NCBI RefSeq assembly: GCF_001741865.1
Contig: NZ_CP017147.1
Coordinates: forward strand, 5,075,001-5,139,000
Length of the DNA stretch: 64,000 bases
From: Bosea vaviloviae
Lineage (GTDB): Bacteria; Pseudomonadota; Alphaproteobacteria; Rhizobiales; Beijerinckiaceae
Reading direction: 5' to 3'
The translations under genes were made by a program, and so were the position numbers. The stretch's first letter is position 1. Each line of letters starts with the position of its first letter. Positions 26,997 to 36,622 of the stretch are shown one piece after another. The notes under the pieces are model-generated. The model was not told the origin of the DNA and made no database searches. It saw only the letters and a program-made list of their open reading frames with translations.

Positions 26997-27006
26997 CGAG
27001 CCAGGC

Positions 27007-27852
27007 TCAATTGGTCGAGCGGGGCTTGTCCGTGAAGTCCGACTTCTCCCCGGTCAATCCGCTGACGAGGCCGTCGGCCATGCGGATCGCCAGGCAGCGA
27101 TAGCTGGAATCGACCATATGCAGGCCGTCCATGCCGACCAGTTCCTCCGAGGAGAACTGCTTCGACCTCGCCCAGTTGCGCATCATTGCATAGCGCGGGA
27201 AGATCGAGACCGCGTGTTCCTGCGCGGTCTTGGTCAGGACGGCGCGGTAGCCCTCATATTTCGGATAGCGGTCCTCACGCGGCAACCATTGCAGGTCCAT
27301 CACGACCATGTCGATGCCGGCTTCGTGGACCTTCCTGATGCCCTTGCGCAGGATCTTGGCGAGCTTCTCCTCGCCGACATCGCGGACCACGTCGTTGACC
27401 ACCGTCTGCCAGATGACGATCGAGGGCTTCTCCTCGATCACATCGGCATCCATGCGCAACAGCATGTCGTAGGCCGACTGGCCGCCGACGCCCTTGTTGA
27501 TGACCTTGACCTCGGCATTGGGAAGGCGCCGCTTCAGCTCCGCTTCCAGCACTGCGGGATAGCTCTTGTCGGTAGCGCTGGCGCCGGACCCCGCCGTCGC
27601 CGACGAGCCGAGCGCGACGATCGTCACCGAGCCGGTCTCCTGCAGCACCTTCCTGGCCGCCGGCAGCACCGGCAGGAACGGCTGCAGCGCCGCGCCGTAG
27701 CGGCAGCGTAAATCGGTGATCGCACCCGCCGGCATCGGCCCGGCGAGGACTGGACCGGCGAACAGCAACGCGATCAGCGTTGCGGCCCCGACGCGCCGAG
27801 CGTGAGGGACGGTTTGGCGGGCGCATTGCGAGACGATGCCGAATGATGCCAA
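27007..27852 (-). CDS. SGNH/GDSL-type hydrolase, probably secreted
   Basis: This protein of about 281 residues is an SGNH hydrolase. VTIVALGSSATAGSGAS holds the nucleophile block, NKGVGGQSAYDML the second block, and MDGLHMVDSSY the catalytic Asp-x-x-His. A hydrophobic segment (ATLIALLFAGPVLAG) near the N-terminus is a signal peptide. The start is uncertain: I use a TTG at 27852, and a TTG at 27900 is the alternative. Either overlaps the 3' end of the OpgC-like gene, implying coupling. It may act on acyl groups of a periplasmic or surface glycan. Confidence 0.78.
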   Translation of the reverse strand: MASFGIVSQCARQTVPHARRVGAATLIALLFAGPVLAGPMPAGAITDLRCRYGAALQPFLPVLPAARKVLQETGSVTIVALGSSATAGSGASATDKSYPAVLEAELKRRLPNAEVKVINKGVGGQSAYDMLLRMDADVIEEKPSIVIWQTVVNDVVRDVGEEKLAKILRKGIRKVHEAGIDMVVMDLQWLPREDRYPKYEGYRAVLTKTAQEHAVSIFPRYAMMRNWARSKQFSSEELVGMDGLHMVDSSYRCLAIRMADGLVSGLTGEKSDFTDKPRSTN

Positions 27853-28982
27853 GAGAGGAAAACCCCTAACCCGATCAATATCATAACGCCGATAGCGCAA
27901 ACGAGCAACTGAACGCCCAAAGCGAAGGCGGTTTCCGCCAGGATGACCTGGCCGATGATCGCGAGCACGATGCCGACGCAGAAGACCTCGAGAGAATGCC
28001 GGCCGATGCCTGTAAGAAGGCGCGCGCCAAGCGAGTTCAGCATGGCGGAGCCAGCCGGCACGAAGCGGATCACCAGCCAGGCCAGCGCCGCGACATGGAG
28101 CACGCGCTCCCAGCCGAGATTGGTCTTGTCCATCCCAAGCTGCACGGTGTCGATCCAGTCATTCATCGCGGCAATGCCGAACGGGTTGCCCGAAGCGGTT
28201 TTGACGATCACGGCGAAGGCGAGATAGCCCGCCGCCGCGATATCGAGCGGCCTCAGACGCGGGGCGACAAGGCCGAGCTGCCGGCTCCGGCCGATCACCA
28301 CGCCCATCGTGAAGAGGAACTGCCAGGCGAAGGGATTGAAGAACCAGCCGGCGGAGCCCGTATTGGGCAGGTTCAGCTCAAGGAAGACTGCGCCCTGCCA
28401 GAGAGCCGCCGAGAGAATGAGCGTCAGGGCCGGGCTGAGGCGGACGCCGAGATAGATCAGCGGGAACAACGCCAGAAGCGCGACATAGAGCGGCAGGATA
28501 TCGAGATAATTCGGCTGGTATTGCAGCGTCAGCGCGTGGAGCAGGGCCGTCGGCGTGTCGCTGAAGAAGGGCTGGATGTTGATCGCCTCGATATAGAGCG
28601 GGTTCTGCGTGCGCGTGACTGCCGCCGCGACGACGCCGCAGACGATCAGGAAAACTGCGATATGAGCGACGTAGAGCGTCCGCAGCCGCAAGGCGATCCT
28701 GCGGATGCCGAATGCCAGCCCATGCCGGTCGATCAAGGACCCATAGGCCAGGGCTGCCGAGACGCCCGCCAACAGCACGAAGGCGTCGGCCGCGTCCGAG
28801 AAGCCGAAATTATGCGGCGTGTAGCCCGCGAGAACATTGCCAGGCATGTGGTTAATGAAGATGACCAGCAGCGCCAGGCCGCGGATGATGTCGATGCGCG
28901 CATCGCGGCCGGGCTGCGGGCCCGCCGCCGCGGCGTGCCGCCCAAAAGCCAGAAAGCGCCCGAACATTAACGCTTGCGACAC
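27774..28982 (-). CDS. OpgC-domain membrane acyltransferase-like protein
   Basis: This 402-residue protein has about ten transmembrane helices and matches the OpgC_C family, whose founding member adds succinyl groups to osmoregulated periplasmic glucans. The RIDIIRGLALLVIFINHMPG motif near residue 35 is the family signature. The GTG at 28982 is preferred because GGAGG lies eight bases upstream; an ATG at 28967 and a GTG at 29006 are alternatives. The overlapping SGNH hydrolase fits a joint role in modifying a periplasmic glycan, which is inference. Confidence 0.85.
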   Translation of the reverse strand: MSQALMFGRFLAFGRHAAAAGPQPGRDARIDIIRGLALLVIFINHMPGNVLAGYTPHNFGFSDAADAFVLLAGVSAALAYGSLIDRHGLAFGIRRIALRLRTLYVAHIAVFLIVCGVVAAAVTRTQNPLYIEAINIQPFFSDTPTALLHALTLQYQPNYLDILPLYVALLALFPLIYLGVRLSPALTLILSAALWQGAVFLELNLPNTGSAGWFFNPFAWQFLFTMGVVIGRSRQLGLVAPRLRPLDIAAAGYLAFAVIVKTASGNPFGIAAMNDWIDTVQLGMDKTNLGWERVLHVAALAWLVIRFVPAGSAMLNSLGARLLTGIGRHSLEVFCVGIVLAIIGQVILAETAFALGVQLLVCAIGVMILIGLGVFLSWHHSASSRNAPAKPSLTLGASGPQR

Positions 28983-29203
28983 TTGGCGTTCCTCCAAGCA
29001 ATCCACAGCGGAAGTTGGCTCCCCCGCAGCAACATGAACGCTACCTGCTCATGTTGTTCATCTCGTGTTCATATAAAGGCGAAGCGATCACGGGTCACCA
29101 AACACGAGATCACAACCGCGTGTCAGCGGTGTGGCCAGCAACAGAGTTGCGTAGGATCAGCGCCGAGGATGACGAGCGCTCGTCACGAGCGAGGCGCGCA
29201 GTC

Positions 29204-29824
29204 TCAGTAGGGTGGCTCGGCGTGAACGAGCTTGCCGTCGATCAGCAGGCGCTTGATTGCGGCTTCGCCGGAGGGCGACACCGCCGCCACGACCTCGATG
29301 CGCTGACGCTCGGTGCGTTCGATCGCCAGGCCTGAGCCTTGCGGCACGAAATAGCTTTCAAGCCCATAGGCGACGCGCAAACCGCGCCGCTCCTGCGAGC
29401 AGTCCATGGCGCCGCTCTCATTGGCGCCGCAAGCATTGATGCCGACGACGCGCCCTGTGATCACTGGCTCCGTTGCCGTACCTGCCGGGCGGCTCCTGGA
29501 GAGGGCGACAGCGCGCGCAAAACCGTCCGGCCCCGGGGCGAGCCGGACATGGACGGTCTCGCCGCGCCGGAAGTCGCTCTCGCCGCCAAGCTTTGCCGGG
29601 TCGAGCGTGCTGATCTCGTAGCCGAGCACGACATAATCGCCCCGGAACAGGTCGCGTGGATCGACCGGCACCGTCCGCAACCGAACCTCGGTTCCCGAGC
29701 GCAGGATGCCGGCTCTGCTCTCGACCAGCGCGAGCAGCACGCCGCACAAGGCGAGAATGGCCAGAAGCGCGCGCCAGAGTAGCGGCACACGGGCAATGAG
29801 GCGGTCGGCGCTTGCGATACGCAT
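29204..29824 (-). CDS. GDYXXLXY-domain membrane protein
   Basis: This 206-residue protein has one N-terminal transmembrane helix (residues ~15-35) and the GDYVVLGY signature at ~65-72. This family regularly follows DUF2157 genes. The mature part probably sits in the periplasm. Its ATG overlaps the last base of the DUF2157 stop codon. No biochemical role is known. Confidence 0.85.
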   Translation of the reverse strand: MRIASADRLIARVPLLWRALLAILALCGVLLALVESRAGILRSGTEVRLRTVPVDPRDLFRGDYVVLGYEISTLDPAKLGGESDFRRGETVHVRLAPGPDGFARAVALSRSRPAGTATEPVITGRVVGINACGANESGAMDCSQERRGLRVAYGLESYFVPQGSGLAIERTERQRIEVVAAVSPSGEAAIKRLLIDGKLVHAEPPY

Positions 29825-31113
29825 CAGCGCGCCTCCACCGGCGGGCTCAGCCGCGCAAACAGCTTGCGCGCACCGCCCGCCAGGGCGAGCAGCAGGCCGC
29901 CCGCCACCAGGAAGAATACGGACTGGTCGAGCAGCGTACCGATGGTCTGTCCAAGCAGGATCAGGATGGCAAGGCCGAACAGGGCCGAGCCTGCCAGCAT
30001 GATCCGCCGGACCCCGCCCGAGACGCCGGCGACCACGAAGCCGATCGCGGCGACGAGGATCAGGCCAGCGACGACGGCCTTGCCCGGCAGCCCGACGACG
30101 CGCCCGCTCCAGAACACCAACGGCACGATCAGCGCGATCAGCAGCGCGGTTGCCAGCGGCAGGGCGAAGCGCCTTTCACGCGCCAGCGCCAGAAGCGCCG
30201 CGATCGCCGGAACGGCAAGGCCATAGGCTAGGTAGTTCAACCAAACCGCGCTGCCGGCACGTGACTCCGAAGCATCGAGGATGCGGATCAGCTCGACGCT
30301 GAGCACGGCCATCAAGGCAAGCAGCCCCCAGGGCAGGCAGCAGGTCAGCAGCGCCGGCCCGCCGCGATCGAGCGCGACTGCGCCGAGCACGACATAGACG
30401 GTCGCGAGACCAAGCGCATAGGCGAGCACGCCATAGTCGAAGCGGCCATAGAGCCAGTCGCCCGGCAGCAGCGCGAACCACAGCGCCAGCGCCAGCACGG
30501 CGGCATGGTGGACGAAGCGATTTGTGCGGCCAAGCGCAAGCCAGAGCGCCGGCAGGTAAAGCAGGAAGAAGGGCAGGTGCAGCGCTCCGCGGCTCTCCTC
30601 CCAGCGCCCGGTGCTCCACGCCGCCATTGCGACGAAGGCGACAATGAGCGCGCCGTTGGAGCGCAGCAGCAGCGCGACGAGCAATGCCCCGATCGCGACC
30701 AGGGACGCGCCGGCGGGCCAATCGGCCGGGAGGTGGTACATCTGGCCGATGAGCGCGATGCCGGCGCCGAAGATCAGCGTGCCGCAGGTCAAGGCCGCAT
30801 CGGCGCCCAGCGCCGAGCCTCGAGCCCGCAGCCTTGCCCCGATGCCGAGCGCAGCTGCAAGACCAACCAGGATCATGCCGAGCTTCACCAGCCGCGGCAT
30901 CTCCTCCCAGTTCGCCGCCACAAAAGCCACGACGCTGGAAGCGATCAGGAGCCCGCCGAACATGCCAAGCAGCGCCGGCAGCTTGAAGCCCTCGCGGGCG
31001 AGCGATTGGCGGATGGAGGCCGCGCTGTCGGCTGGGAGAAGTCCCTCCCCGACCCAGCGGATCAGGTCGGCATCGAGTCGTTTGCGATAGGAGCCAGTCA
31101 ACATGGCCGGCAA
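29824..31113 (-). CDS. DUF2157 polytopic membrane protein
   Basis: This is a 429-residue inner-membrane protein. A soluble N-terminal ~40 residues (RWVGEGLLPADSAASIRQSL) is followed by about a dozen hydrophobic helices, matching the DUF2157 family. It is the first gene of a two-gene operon with the GDYXXLXY gene, an association conserved across proteobacteria. The function is unknown. Confidence 0.86.
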   Translation of the reverse strand: MPAMLTGSYRKRLDADLIRWVGEGLLPADSAASIRQSLAREGFKLPALLGMFGGLLIASSVVAFVAANWEEMPRLVKLGMILVGLAAALGIGARLRARGSALGADAALTCGTLIFGAGIALIGQMYHLPADWPAGASLVAIGALLVALLLRSNGALIVAFVAMAAWSTGRWEESRGALHLPFFLLYLPALWLALGRTNRFVHHAAVLALALWFALLPGDWLYGRFDYGVLAYALGLATVYVVLGAVALDRGGPALLTCCLPWGLLALMAVLSVELIRILDASESRAGSAVWLNYLAYGLAVPAIAALLALARERRFALPLATALLIALIVPLVFWSGRVVGLPGKAVVAGLILVAAIGFVVAGVSGGVRRIMLAGSALFGLAILILLGQTIGTLLDQSVFFLVAGGLLLALAGGARKLFARLSPPVEAR

Positions 31114-31160
31114 TCTGGCATGCGGCTTTCGCCTTGGCGAGAGCCGGCCAACCGTCCTCC

Positions 31161-31197
31161 CCGCCTTTCAGCCCTCATCCTGAGGGCTGAAAGGCGG
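31161..31197. repeat. Perfect 17-bp inverted repeat after thrS
   Basis: CCGCCTTTCAGCCCTCA pairs perfectly with TGAGGGCTGAAAGGCGG across a three-base loop, nine bases after the thrS stop. It lacks a T-run on either strand, so it may be a weak terminator, a messenger-stabilising hairpin or a protein site. Confidence 0.85.
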
Positions 31198-31206
31198 CGG
31201 CCCAGA

Positions 31207-33207
31207 TCAGGCGGCCGCCCTCTGAGCCTTGAGCCGCTTCAGGTCCGGCGGCGTCGCCTCGTCGCTCAGCGCCTCCAGCATCGCGTCGAGCGTCATTACG
31301 TTTTGCGCCTGGCTGCCGAGTCGGCGGATCGTCACGGTCTTCTCCTCCGCCTCGCGCTTGCCGACGGCCAGGATCACCGGGACCTTGGCCAGCGAATGCT
31401 CGCGCACCTTGTAGCTGATCTTCTCGTTGCGAAGATCGGCGCGTGCCCTGAGGCCCGCATTCATGCAGGCGATCGTGACCTGCTCGGCATAGGCGTCGGC
31501 CTCCGAGGTGATCGGGCAGACCAGGATCTGCTCGGGCGCGAGCCAGAGCGGGAAATGCCCGGCATGATGCTCGATCAGGATACCGGCGAAGCGCTCCAGC
31601 GAGCCGCAAATGGCGCGATGGACCATGCTCGGCGTCTTCTTCTCGCCATCCGAGCCGATATAGAAGGCCCCGAAGCGCTCGGGCAGGTTGAAATCGACCT
31701 GCGTGGTGCCGCATTGCCAGTCGCGGCCGATGGCGTCGCGCAGGACATATTCGAATTTCGGCCCGTAGAAAGCGCCCTCGCCTGGATTGATCTCGGTCTT
31801 GATCCGGTTGCCGGACTGCGCCGCGATCTCCACCAGTACGCGGTTCATCACGTCCTCGGCATGGTCCCACATCGCATCCGTCCCGACGCGCTTGTCCGGT
31901 CGCGTCGAGAGCTTGATGACGAGATCGTCGGTGAAGCCGAAGTCGGCATAGACCGAGAGGATCAACTCGTTGATCTTCAGGCACTCCGCCGCGAGATGAT
32001 CTTCCGAGCAGAAGATATGCGCGTCGTCCTGGGTGAAGCCGCGCACGCGCATCAGCCCATGCAAGGCACCCGAAGGCTCATAGCGATGCACCGCCCCGAA
32101 TTCGGCAAGCCGGATCGGCAGATCGCGATAGCTCTTCAAGCCATGCTTGAAGATCTGGACATGGCCCGGGCAGTTCATCGGCTTCAGCGCGAAGACCTTC
32201 TGGTCGCGCGTCGGGTCGTTGGGGTTCTCGAACGCGCTCGCCGATTTCACCGCGAACATGTTGTCCTGGTACCAGCCCCAGTGGCCAGACGTCTCCCAGA
32301 GCGACTTGTCGAGGATCTGCGGCGCGTTGACCTCCTCATAATCGGCAGCGAGCCGCCGGCGCATATAGGTCAGGATTTCCTGGAACAGCCGCCAGCCCTT
32401 GGAGTGCCAGAACACGACGCCCGGCCCCTCCTCCTGGAAGTGGAACAGGTTCATCTCGCGGCCGAGCTTGCGGTGGTCGCGCTTCTCCGCCTCCTCGATC
32501 TGCCTGAGATGGGCGTCGAGCTCCTCCTGCTTGGCAAAGGCCGTGCCGTAGATGCGCGTCAGCATGGCGTTGTTGCTGTCGCCGCGCCAATAGGCGCCAG
32601 CCACCTTCATCAGCTTGAAGGCATTGCCGACCTTGCCGACAGAGGTCATGTGCGGGCCGCGGCAGAGGTCGATCCAGTCGCCCTGCGCATACATCTTCAG
32701 CGTCTGGTCAGCCGGAATCGCATCGACGAGCTCGACCTTGTAGGCCTCGCCCTTCTCCTTGAAGAAGGCCTTGGCCTTGTCGCGGCTCCACTCTTCCCTG
32801 GTGAAGGGCGCGTCGCGCGCGATGATCTCGCGCATCTTCTTCTCGATCGGCTCGAAATCCTCCGGCGTGAAGGGTTCGTTGCGGGCGAAATCGTAGAAGA
32901 AGCCGCCCTCGATCACCGGGCCGATCGTCACCTGCGTGCCGGGATAGAGGGCCTGCACGGCCTCCGCCAGAACGTGGGCGCAGTCATGACGGATGAGCTC
33001 GAGCGCGCGCGGATCCTCGCGGGTCAGGAACTCGATCTTCGAGTCCTTCTCGATCGGGTCGCCGAGATCGACGACCGCGCCGTCGAGCGCCATCGCAACG
33101 GTGCGCTTCAGCAGAGAGGGAGAAATGCCCCCGGCGATCGCCTTTCCGGTGATGCCGGAAGGAAATTCGCGCTTGGCGCCATCGGGAAATGTCAGGGAGA
33201 TCGTCAT
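31207..33207 (-). CDS. thrS: Threonyl-tRNA synthetase
   Basis: This 666-residue class II synthetase charges tRNA-Thr. An N-terminal TGS domain (residues 1-60) is followed by the editing domain with the [11 protein letters not shown] zinc-type motif. The catalytic core shows [49 protein letters not shown] (motif 2) and a motif 3 region near [15 protein letters not shown]. The anticodon-binding domain is C-terminal. The length is normal and the gene stands alone. Confidence 0.98.
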   Translation of the reverse strand: MTISLTFPDGAKREFPSGITGKAIAGGISPSLLKRTVAMALDGAVVDLGDPIEKDSKIEFLTREDPRALELIRHDCAHVLAEAVQALYPGTQVTIGPVIEGGFFYDFARNEPFTPEDFEPIEKKMREIIARDAPFTREEWSRDKAKAFFKEKGEAYKVELVDAIPADQTLKMYAQGDWIDLCRGPHMTSVGKVGNAFKLMKVAGAYWRGDSNNAMLTRIYGTAFAKQEELDAHLRQIEEAEKRDHRKLGREMNLFHFQEEGPGVVFWHSKGWRLFQEILTYMRRRLAADYEEVNAPQILDKSLWETSGHWGWYQDNMFAVKSASAFENPNDPTRDQKVFALKPMNCPGHVQIFKHGLKSYRDLPIRLAEFGAVHRYEPSGALHGLMRVRGFTQDDAHIFCSEDHLAAECLKINELILSVYADFGFTDDLVIKLSTRPDKRVGTDAMWDHAEDVMNRVLVEIAAQSGNRIKTEINPGEGAFYGPKFEYVLRDAIGRDWQCGTTQVDFNLPERFGAFYIGSDGEKKTPSMVHRAICGSLERFAGILIEHHAGHFPLWLAPEQILVCPITSEADAYAEQVTIACMNAGLRARADLRNEKISYKVREHSLAKVPVILAVGKREAEEKTVTIRRLGSQAQNVMTLDAMLEALSDEATPPDLKRLKAQRAAA

Positions 33208-33258
33208 CGATCGCTTTCCTGCTCACTCGGGGATACGAGCCCCGTAAGTCAAGGCCGG

Positions 33259-33699
33259 CTACGGATGCGGGGTGCCGCTTCCGTCGCCCGCAGCCGGTTG
33301 CGCGTCGGAATCGAAGGCCGCTGTCACACCTTCGGAAGGGGGCGCGTTCACGCCGCGCCAGCGGCCATAGGACCACGGCCTATACCACGTCGCGTCCGGC
33401 GGCAATTCCTCGCAGACGAGATCGATGCCGCTGGTGCCGTAAGGATTGCAGCGGCAGATCCGGGCAAAGCCGATCCAGCCACCGCGCCACAGCCCGTGGC
33501 GCTGGATCGCCTCGTCGGTATAGGCCGAACAGCTTGGCCAGTGCCGGCAATGCCGCCCGACCAGCAAGGACAGGCTGAGCTGGTAGCCCCGGATCAGCCC
33601 ATGCGCGACGCTGCGCGGCAGGTGCGCGACCATCCGGGCAGCGGACGACCGGCGGGCTGAAAGCCTTTGTTCAGTAGGCTCGTGCCAATTTGGCTCCAT
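33259..33699 (-). CDS. yidD: Membrane protein insertion efficiency factor YidD
   Basis: This 146-residue protein contains the compact YidD core: GLIRGYQLSLSLLVGRHCRHWPSCSAYTDEAI, then GWIGFARICRCNPYG. The Cys pattern and the C-P-S-C segment are diagnostic. YidD aids YidC-dependent membrane insertion. The protein is longer than usual (about 70-120) because of a Pro/Asp-rich C-terminal tail. I start at the ATG at 33699; an ATG at 33741 is also open. It is divergent from the PAP2 gene, not beside rnpA and yidC as in many genomes. Confidence 0.9.
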   Translation of the reverse strand: MEPNWHEPTEQRLSARRSSAARMVAHLPRSVAHGLIRGYQLSLSLLVGRHCRHWPSCSAYTDEAIQRHGLWRGGWIGFARICRCNPYGTSGIDLVCEELPPDATWYRPWSYGRWRGVNAPPSEGVTAAFDSDAQPAAGDGSGTPHP

Positions 33700-33752
33700 C
33701 GGCTGTTTCCGGTAGTCCGTCACTTGGTCCGCTTTTCTCAAAACGACGACAC

Positions 33753-34484
33753 ATGAATCACGCTCAGCGCTTTCGTTACGCCATCGCCGGCCTCGGCCTG
33801 TCCCTGGGGCTTGGCTTCGCCATGCCCGCCGCGGCCCAGCAGCGTTCCTATCTGATCTGGCTCGATCCGGGAAAGATCGACGTCGCCAAGATCATCGGCC
33901 TGCCACCGGCCCAGAATTCGCCCGAGAACAAGGCCGAGTTCGACCGCGTATTGCAAATCTCCTCGACCCGGACGCCCGAGCGCGAGAAGGCCGCGATCGC
34001 CGATCAGTACCAGACCCTCAACCGCTTCCTCGACGGCATCGACCACAGCTATGTCGACGCCGCGCATCGCGAGATGCGGCTCCTGTTCAAGGAGGCGCAG
34101 GTCGAGGCCAGCATCGTGCTGCTCAGCGTCCGCCGCCTGACCAGCCGGCAAAGACCCTTCACCGTCTGGAACAAGGTCAGGATCAAGCCCTGCCCCGGCG
34201 GCCGTCCCGACGGCACCTCCTTCCCCTCCGGCCATGCCGCCACCGCCGCGCTCTATGCCGAATTGCTGTCCGAGGCCGTGCCCGAGCTCGCCGCGAAATT
34301 CGAGGAGCGGGTCAAGAGCTATGACGAGAGCCGCCTCGTCTGCGGCTTCCATTACCCTTCCGATCTCACCGCCGGCGACAAGGCCGGACGCGCCATCGCC
34401 AAGGCGCTCCTGGCTGAGCGTGCCTTCCGCAACCGCTTCGACGAGACGCGCCCCGAGATCAGAAAGGCGTTCGGCCTGACTTGA
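33753..34484 (+). CDS. PAP2-family acid phosphatase, secreted (class A-like)
   Basis: This 243-residue periplasmic phosphatase has a signal peptide (residues 1-27, ending AAAQQ). KVRIKPCPGGRPD, SFPSGHAATAALY (residues ~158-170) and SRLVCGFHYPSDLTAGDKAG contain the KXXXXXXRP-like, PSGH and SRXXXXXHXXXD motifs of the PAP2/class A nonspecific acid phosphatase family, though the first motif is divergent. It would remove phosphate from small organic phosphates. Confidence 0.88.
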   Translation: MNHAQRFRYAIAGLGLSLGLGFAMPAAAQQRSYLIWLDPGKIDVAKIIGLPPAQNSPENKAEFDRVLQISSTRTPEREKAAIADQYQTLNRFLDGIDHSYVDAAHREMRLLFKEAQVEASIVLLSVRRLTSRQRPFTVWNKVRIKPCPGGRPDGTSFPSGHAATAALYAELLSEAVPELAAKFEERVKSYDESRLVCGFHYPSDLTAGDKAGRAIAKALLAERAFRNRFDETRPEIRKAFGLT

Positions 34485-34536
34485 AGTGATTTCAAGCGAA
34501 GCGGGCACCGGTTCGCTTGAAGAAAACGGTCCGAAA
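34485..34536. repeat. Degenerate palindromic repeat (TTTTCGAGCGAAG family)
   Basis: GATTTCAAGCGAAGCGGGCACCGGTTCGCTTGAAGAAAAC resembles the 14499 copy, with compensating changes that keep the hairpin (TTCAAGCGAA pairs with TTCGCTTGAA). It lies between two convergent genes. Confidence 0.75.
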
Positions 34537-34543
34537 AGAAGGC

Positions 34544-34990
34544 CTATTCGGCCGCCTGCTGCCGCCGCGCTTCGATCTGGCCGATCGCATCCACCACCGC
34601 ATCGAAGGTCAGCATGGTCGAGGCATGGCGCGCCTTGTAGTCGCGCACCGGCACGAGCACGGACAGATCGCTCCATTTCCCGTTCGGCGGCTCGGCATTC
34701 TCTTTCAGGATGGCCCGCGCCTGCTCGCGGACGTGGCGCAGTTCGTCGGCCGTCGAGCCCACGACATGACGCGCCATGATCGAGGACGAGGCCTGTCCGA
34801 GCGCGCAGGCCTTCACCTCATGCCCGAAGGCTGTGACGACATCGCCCTCCATGCTGACATCGACTGTCACCGTCGAGCCGCATAGCTTGGAATGCGCCTT
34901 GGCGGAGGCATCGGGAGCCGGCAGCCTTTCCAGCAGCGGAATATTGCCGGCAAGTTCGAGAATCCGCTTGTTATAGACGTCGCTCAACAT
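34544..34990 (-). CDS. SufU/NifU-like iron-sulfur scaffold protein
   Basis: This 148-residue protein has the NifU N-terminal-like fold. [12 protein letters not shown] (Cys ~37) and [14 protein letters not shown] (Cys ~62) supply two of the three cluster ligands. The third, usually near the C-terminus, reads [10 protein letters not shown] without Cys, as is common in the alphaproteobacterial form. It may carry a cluster with reduced ligands or act in delivery. It is not in a suf operon here. The start at 34990 begins the conserved N-terminus. Confidence 0.82.
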   Translation of the reverse strand: MLSDVYNKRILELAGNIPLLERLPAPDASAKAHSKLCGSTVTVDVSMEGDVVTAFGHEVKACALGQASSSIMARHVVGSTADELRHVREQARAILKENAEPPNGKWSDLSVLVPVRDYKARHASTMLTFDAVVDAIGQIEARRQQAAE

Positions 34991-35171
34991 ATCTCGGTCT
35001 CCACCGGGGTCTGGAGTGACCGGCGCACCCGCCCAATATAGGGTGGATCGTCAGCGGGTGGGAGAGCGTGAAAGCGCATCCCGCCACAGGAGTGAAACTT
35101 GTCGCAGCCCCGTGCACCGGTTTTTGGCCGGCCCAGCCGCGGGACATGTCATCGAAAACGGGAGGCACCAC

Positions 35172-35813
35172 ATGAACCCTGTGGTTAAGTCCTTGTCCGT
35201 CGAGCGGGTGCTCAGCCCCTCTGCAGACAAGTTTCTGATCAAGAAGCCGACGCAGGAACAGGCCGAGGAAGCGGTGCGCACGCTGATCCTCTGGGCCGGT
35301 GACGATCCCTCGCGCGAAGGCCTCACCGACACGCCACGCCGCGTCACCAAGGCCTATAGGGAATTCTACAAGGGCTATCACGAGGACGCGCATGAGGTTC
35401 TCGAACGCGTCTTCGAGGAGGTCGAGGGCTATAAGGACATGGTCCTGGTGCGCGACATCCCGTTTTATTCGCATTGCGAGCACCACATGGTGCCTTTCGT
35501 CGGCAAGGCGCATATCGGCTACTACCCGTCCAAGGGCGTGGTCGGCCTGTCCAAGCTCGCCCGCATCGTCGACCTCTATGCGCGCCGCCTGCAGACGCAG
35601 GAGACGATGACAGCGCAGATCGCTCAGGTCATCGACAAGGTGCTGAAGCCCCGCGGCGTCGCCGTGCTGATCGAGGCCGAGCATATGTGCATGTCGATGC
35701 GCGGCGTGCAGAAGCAGGGCTCCTCGACCATGACGACGCAATATACCGGCATCTTCAAGGATCCCGCCGAGCAGGTCCGCTTCTTCACCATGGTCAAGTC
35801 GCCCGGCCTATAG
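35172..35813 (+). CDS. folE: GTP cyclohydrolase I
   Basis: This 213-residue enzyme converts GTP to dihydroneopterin triphosphate at the start of folate synthesis. The signature [23 protein letters not shown] (residues ~95-117) holds the zinc-binding Cys and His, and the second Cys is in [23 protein letters not shown] lies about eight bases before the ATG at 35172. The next gene downstream on the same strand is hisI. Confidence 0.97.
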   Translation: MNPVVKSLSVERVLSPSADKFLIKKPTQEQAEEAVRTLILWAGDDPSREGLTDTPRRVTKAYREFYKGYHEDAHEVLERVFEEVEGYKDMVLVRDIPFYSHCEHHMVPFVGKAHIGYYPSKGVVGLSKLARIVDLYARRLQTQETMTAQIAQVIDKVLKPRGVAVLIEAEHMCMSMRGVQKQGSSTMTTQYTGIFKDPAEQVRFFTMVKSPGL

Positions 35814-35900
35814 CCCGGCAGAAGGCCGATTGGCAGCGCTTGCCTGCATCCCTACAAGGGCGCGTCAAGTCGACGCGCCCTTTGCCCTTCCGGAGCCCCC

Positions 35901-36362
35901 ATGAGCCTCTTCCCGGTCGCCACGGACAAGCAAGCCCTCGAGGAGGGCGATGCGCTCAGCCCCCGGTTCGACGCGAACGGCCTCGTCACTTGCGTCACGA
36001 CCGACGCGGTGACGGGCGAATTGCTGATGGTCGCGCATATGAATGCCGAGGCCTTGCAGCGCAGCATCGAGACAGGCGAGGCCTGGTATTGGTCGCGCTC
36101 GCGCAAGGAACTCTGGCATAAAGGCGCGACTTCGGGGCAGATTCAGACGATCGTCGAGATGCGGGTCGATTGCGACCAGGACGCGATCTGGCTCAAGGTG
36201 AACGTCGCCGGCGACGGCGGCTGCTGCCACACCGGGCGGCATTCCTGCTTCTACCGGCGCCAGCCACTGGGCCGCGACGCACAGCGGGACACCGGCTTCC
36301 GGCCGCTAGAGACGGATTCAGATGTCAGATGGGCTCACGAAGTGATCCCATCTGACATCTGA
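35901..36362 (+). CDS. hisI: Phosphoribosyl-AMP cyclohydrolase with repeat-derived C-terminus
   Basis: This 153-residue enzyme catalyses the third step of histidine synthesis. The HisI core is clear: [33 protein letters not shown], then [10 protein letters not shown] and [16 protein letters not shown] with its metal-binding Cys residues. The last ~19 residues and the stop codon are encoded by a 65-base palindromic element (36308-36372), so the natural end has probably been replaced. The catalytic part is untouched and the enzyme should work. Confidence 0.93.
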   Translation: MSLFPVATDKQALEEGDALSPRFDANGLVTCVTTDAVTGELLMVAHMNAEALQRSIETGEAWYWSRSRKELWHKGATSGQIQTIVEMRVDCDQDAIWLKVNVAGDGGCCHTGRHSCFYRRQPLGRDAQRDTGFRPLETDSDVRWAHEVIPSDI

Positions 36363-36372
36363 ATCCGTCTCT
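36308..36372. repeat. Long near-perfect palindrome overlapping hisI 3' end
   Basis: Two 26-base arms are exact reverse complements (AGAGACGGATTCAGATGTC.. at 36308-36333 and its partner at 36347-36372). They surround a 13-base centre that itself folds as TCAC-GAA-GTGA. A related, less perfect copy lies at 42863-42920. Confidence 0.92.
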
Positions 36373-36520
36373 CATCCAAGAGTAAGAGCAGGATCAGCCG
36401 CAGCGTTGGTGATCCTTTCACCAAGCCTTCATGTTTTCGACAAATGCCGCAGATATCCGCAAGGGTCAGCCGGCCCTATTCATGATTCCCTCATCCTCGC
36501 CTGCGACTCTGTTTCTCCCG

Positions 36521-36580
36521 CGGACGATCGGGTCCATGTTGTGGGATCCGCGGAGGATCGGGTTCATGTTGTGGGATGAC
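36521..36580. repeat. 30-bp tandem duplication upstream of patatin gene
   Basis: Two adjacent 30-base units share GATCGGGTCCATGTTGTGGGAT with few changes (GGTCC/GGTTC, GGACG/GGAGG). They lie 43 bases before the patatin start and may hold a duplicated regulator site. Confidence 0.8.
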
Positions 36581-36622
36581 ATCGCCAAGCATGCCTTTGG
36601 GTTAGGCGGAGGTGGAGCCACG

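Noticed and set aside
30505..33660. 1051-residue plus-strand open frame
   Set aside because: It covers thrS and the DUF2157 gene in antisense, both strongly supported by motifs. Its product has no domain.
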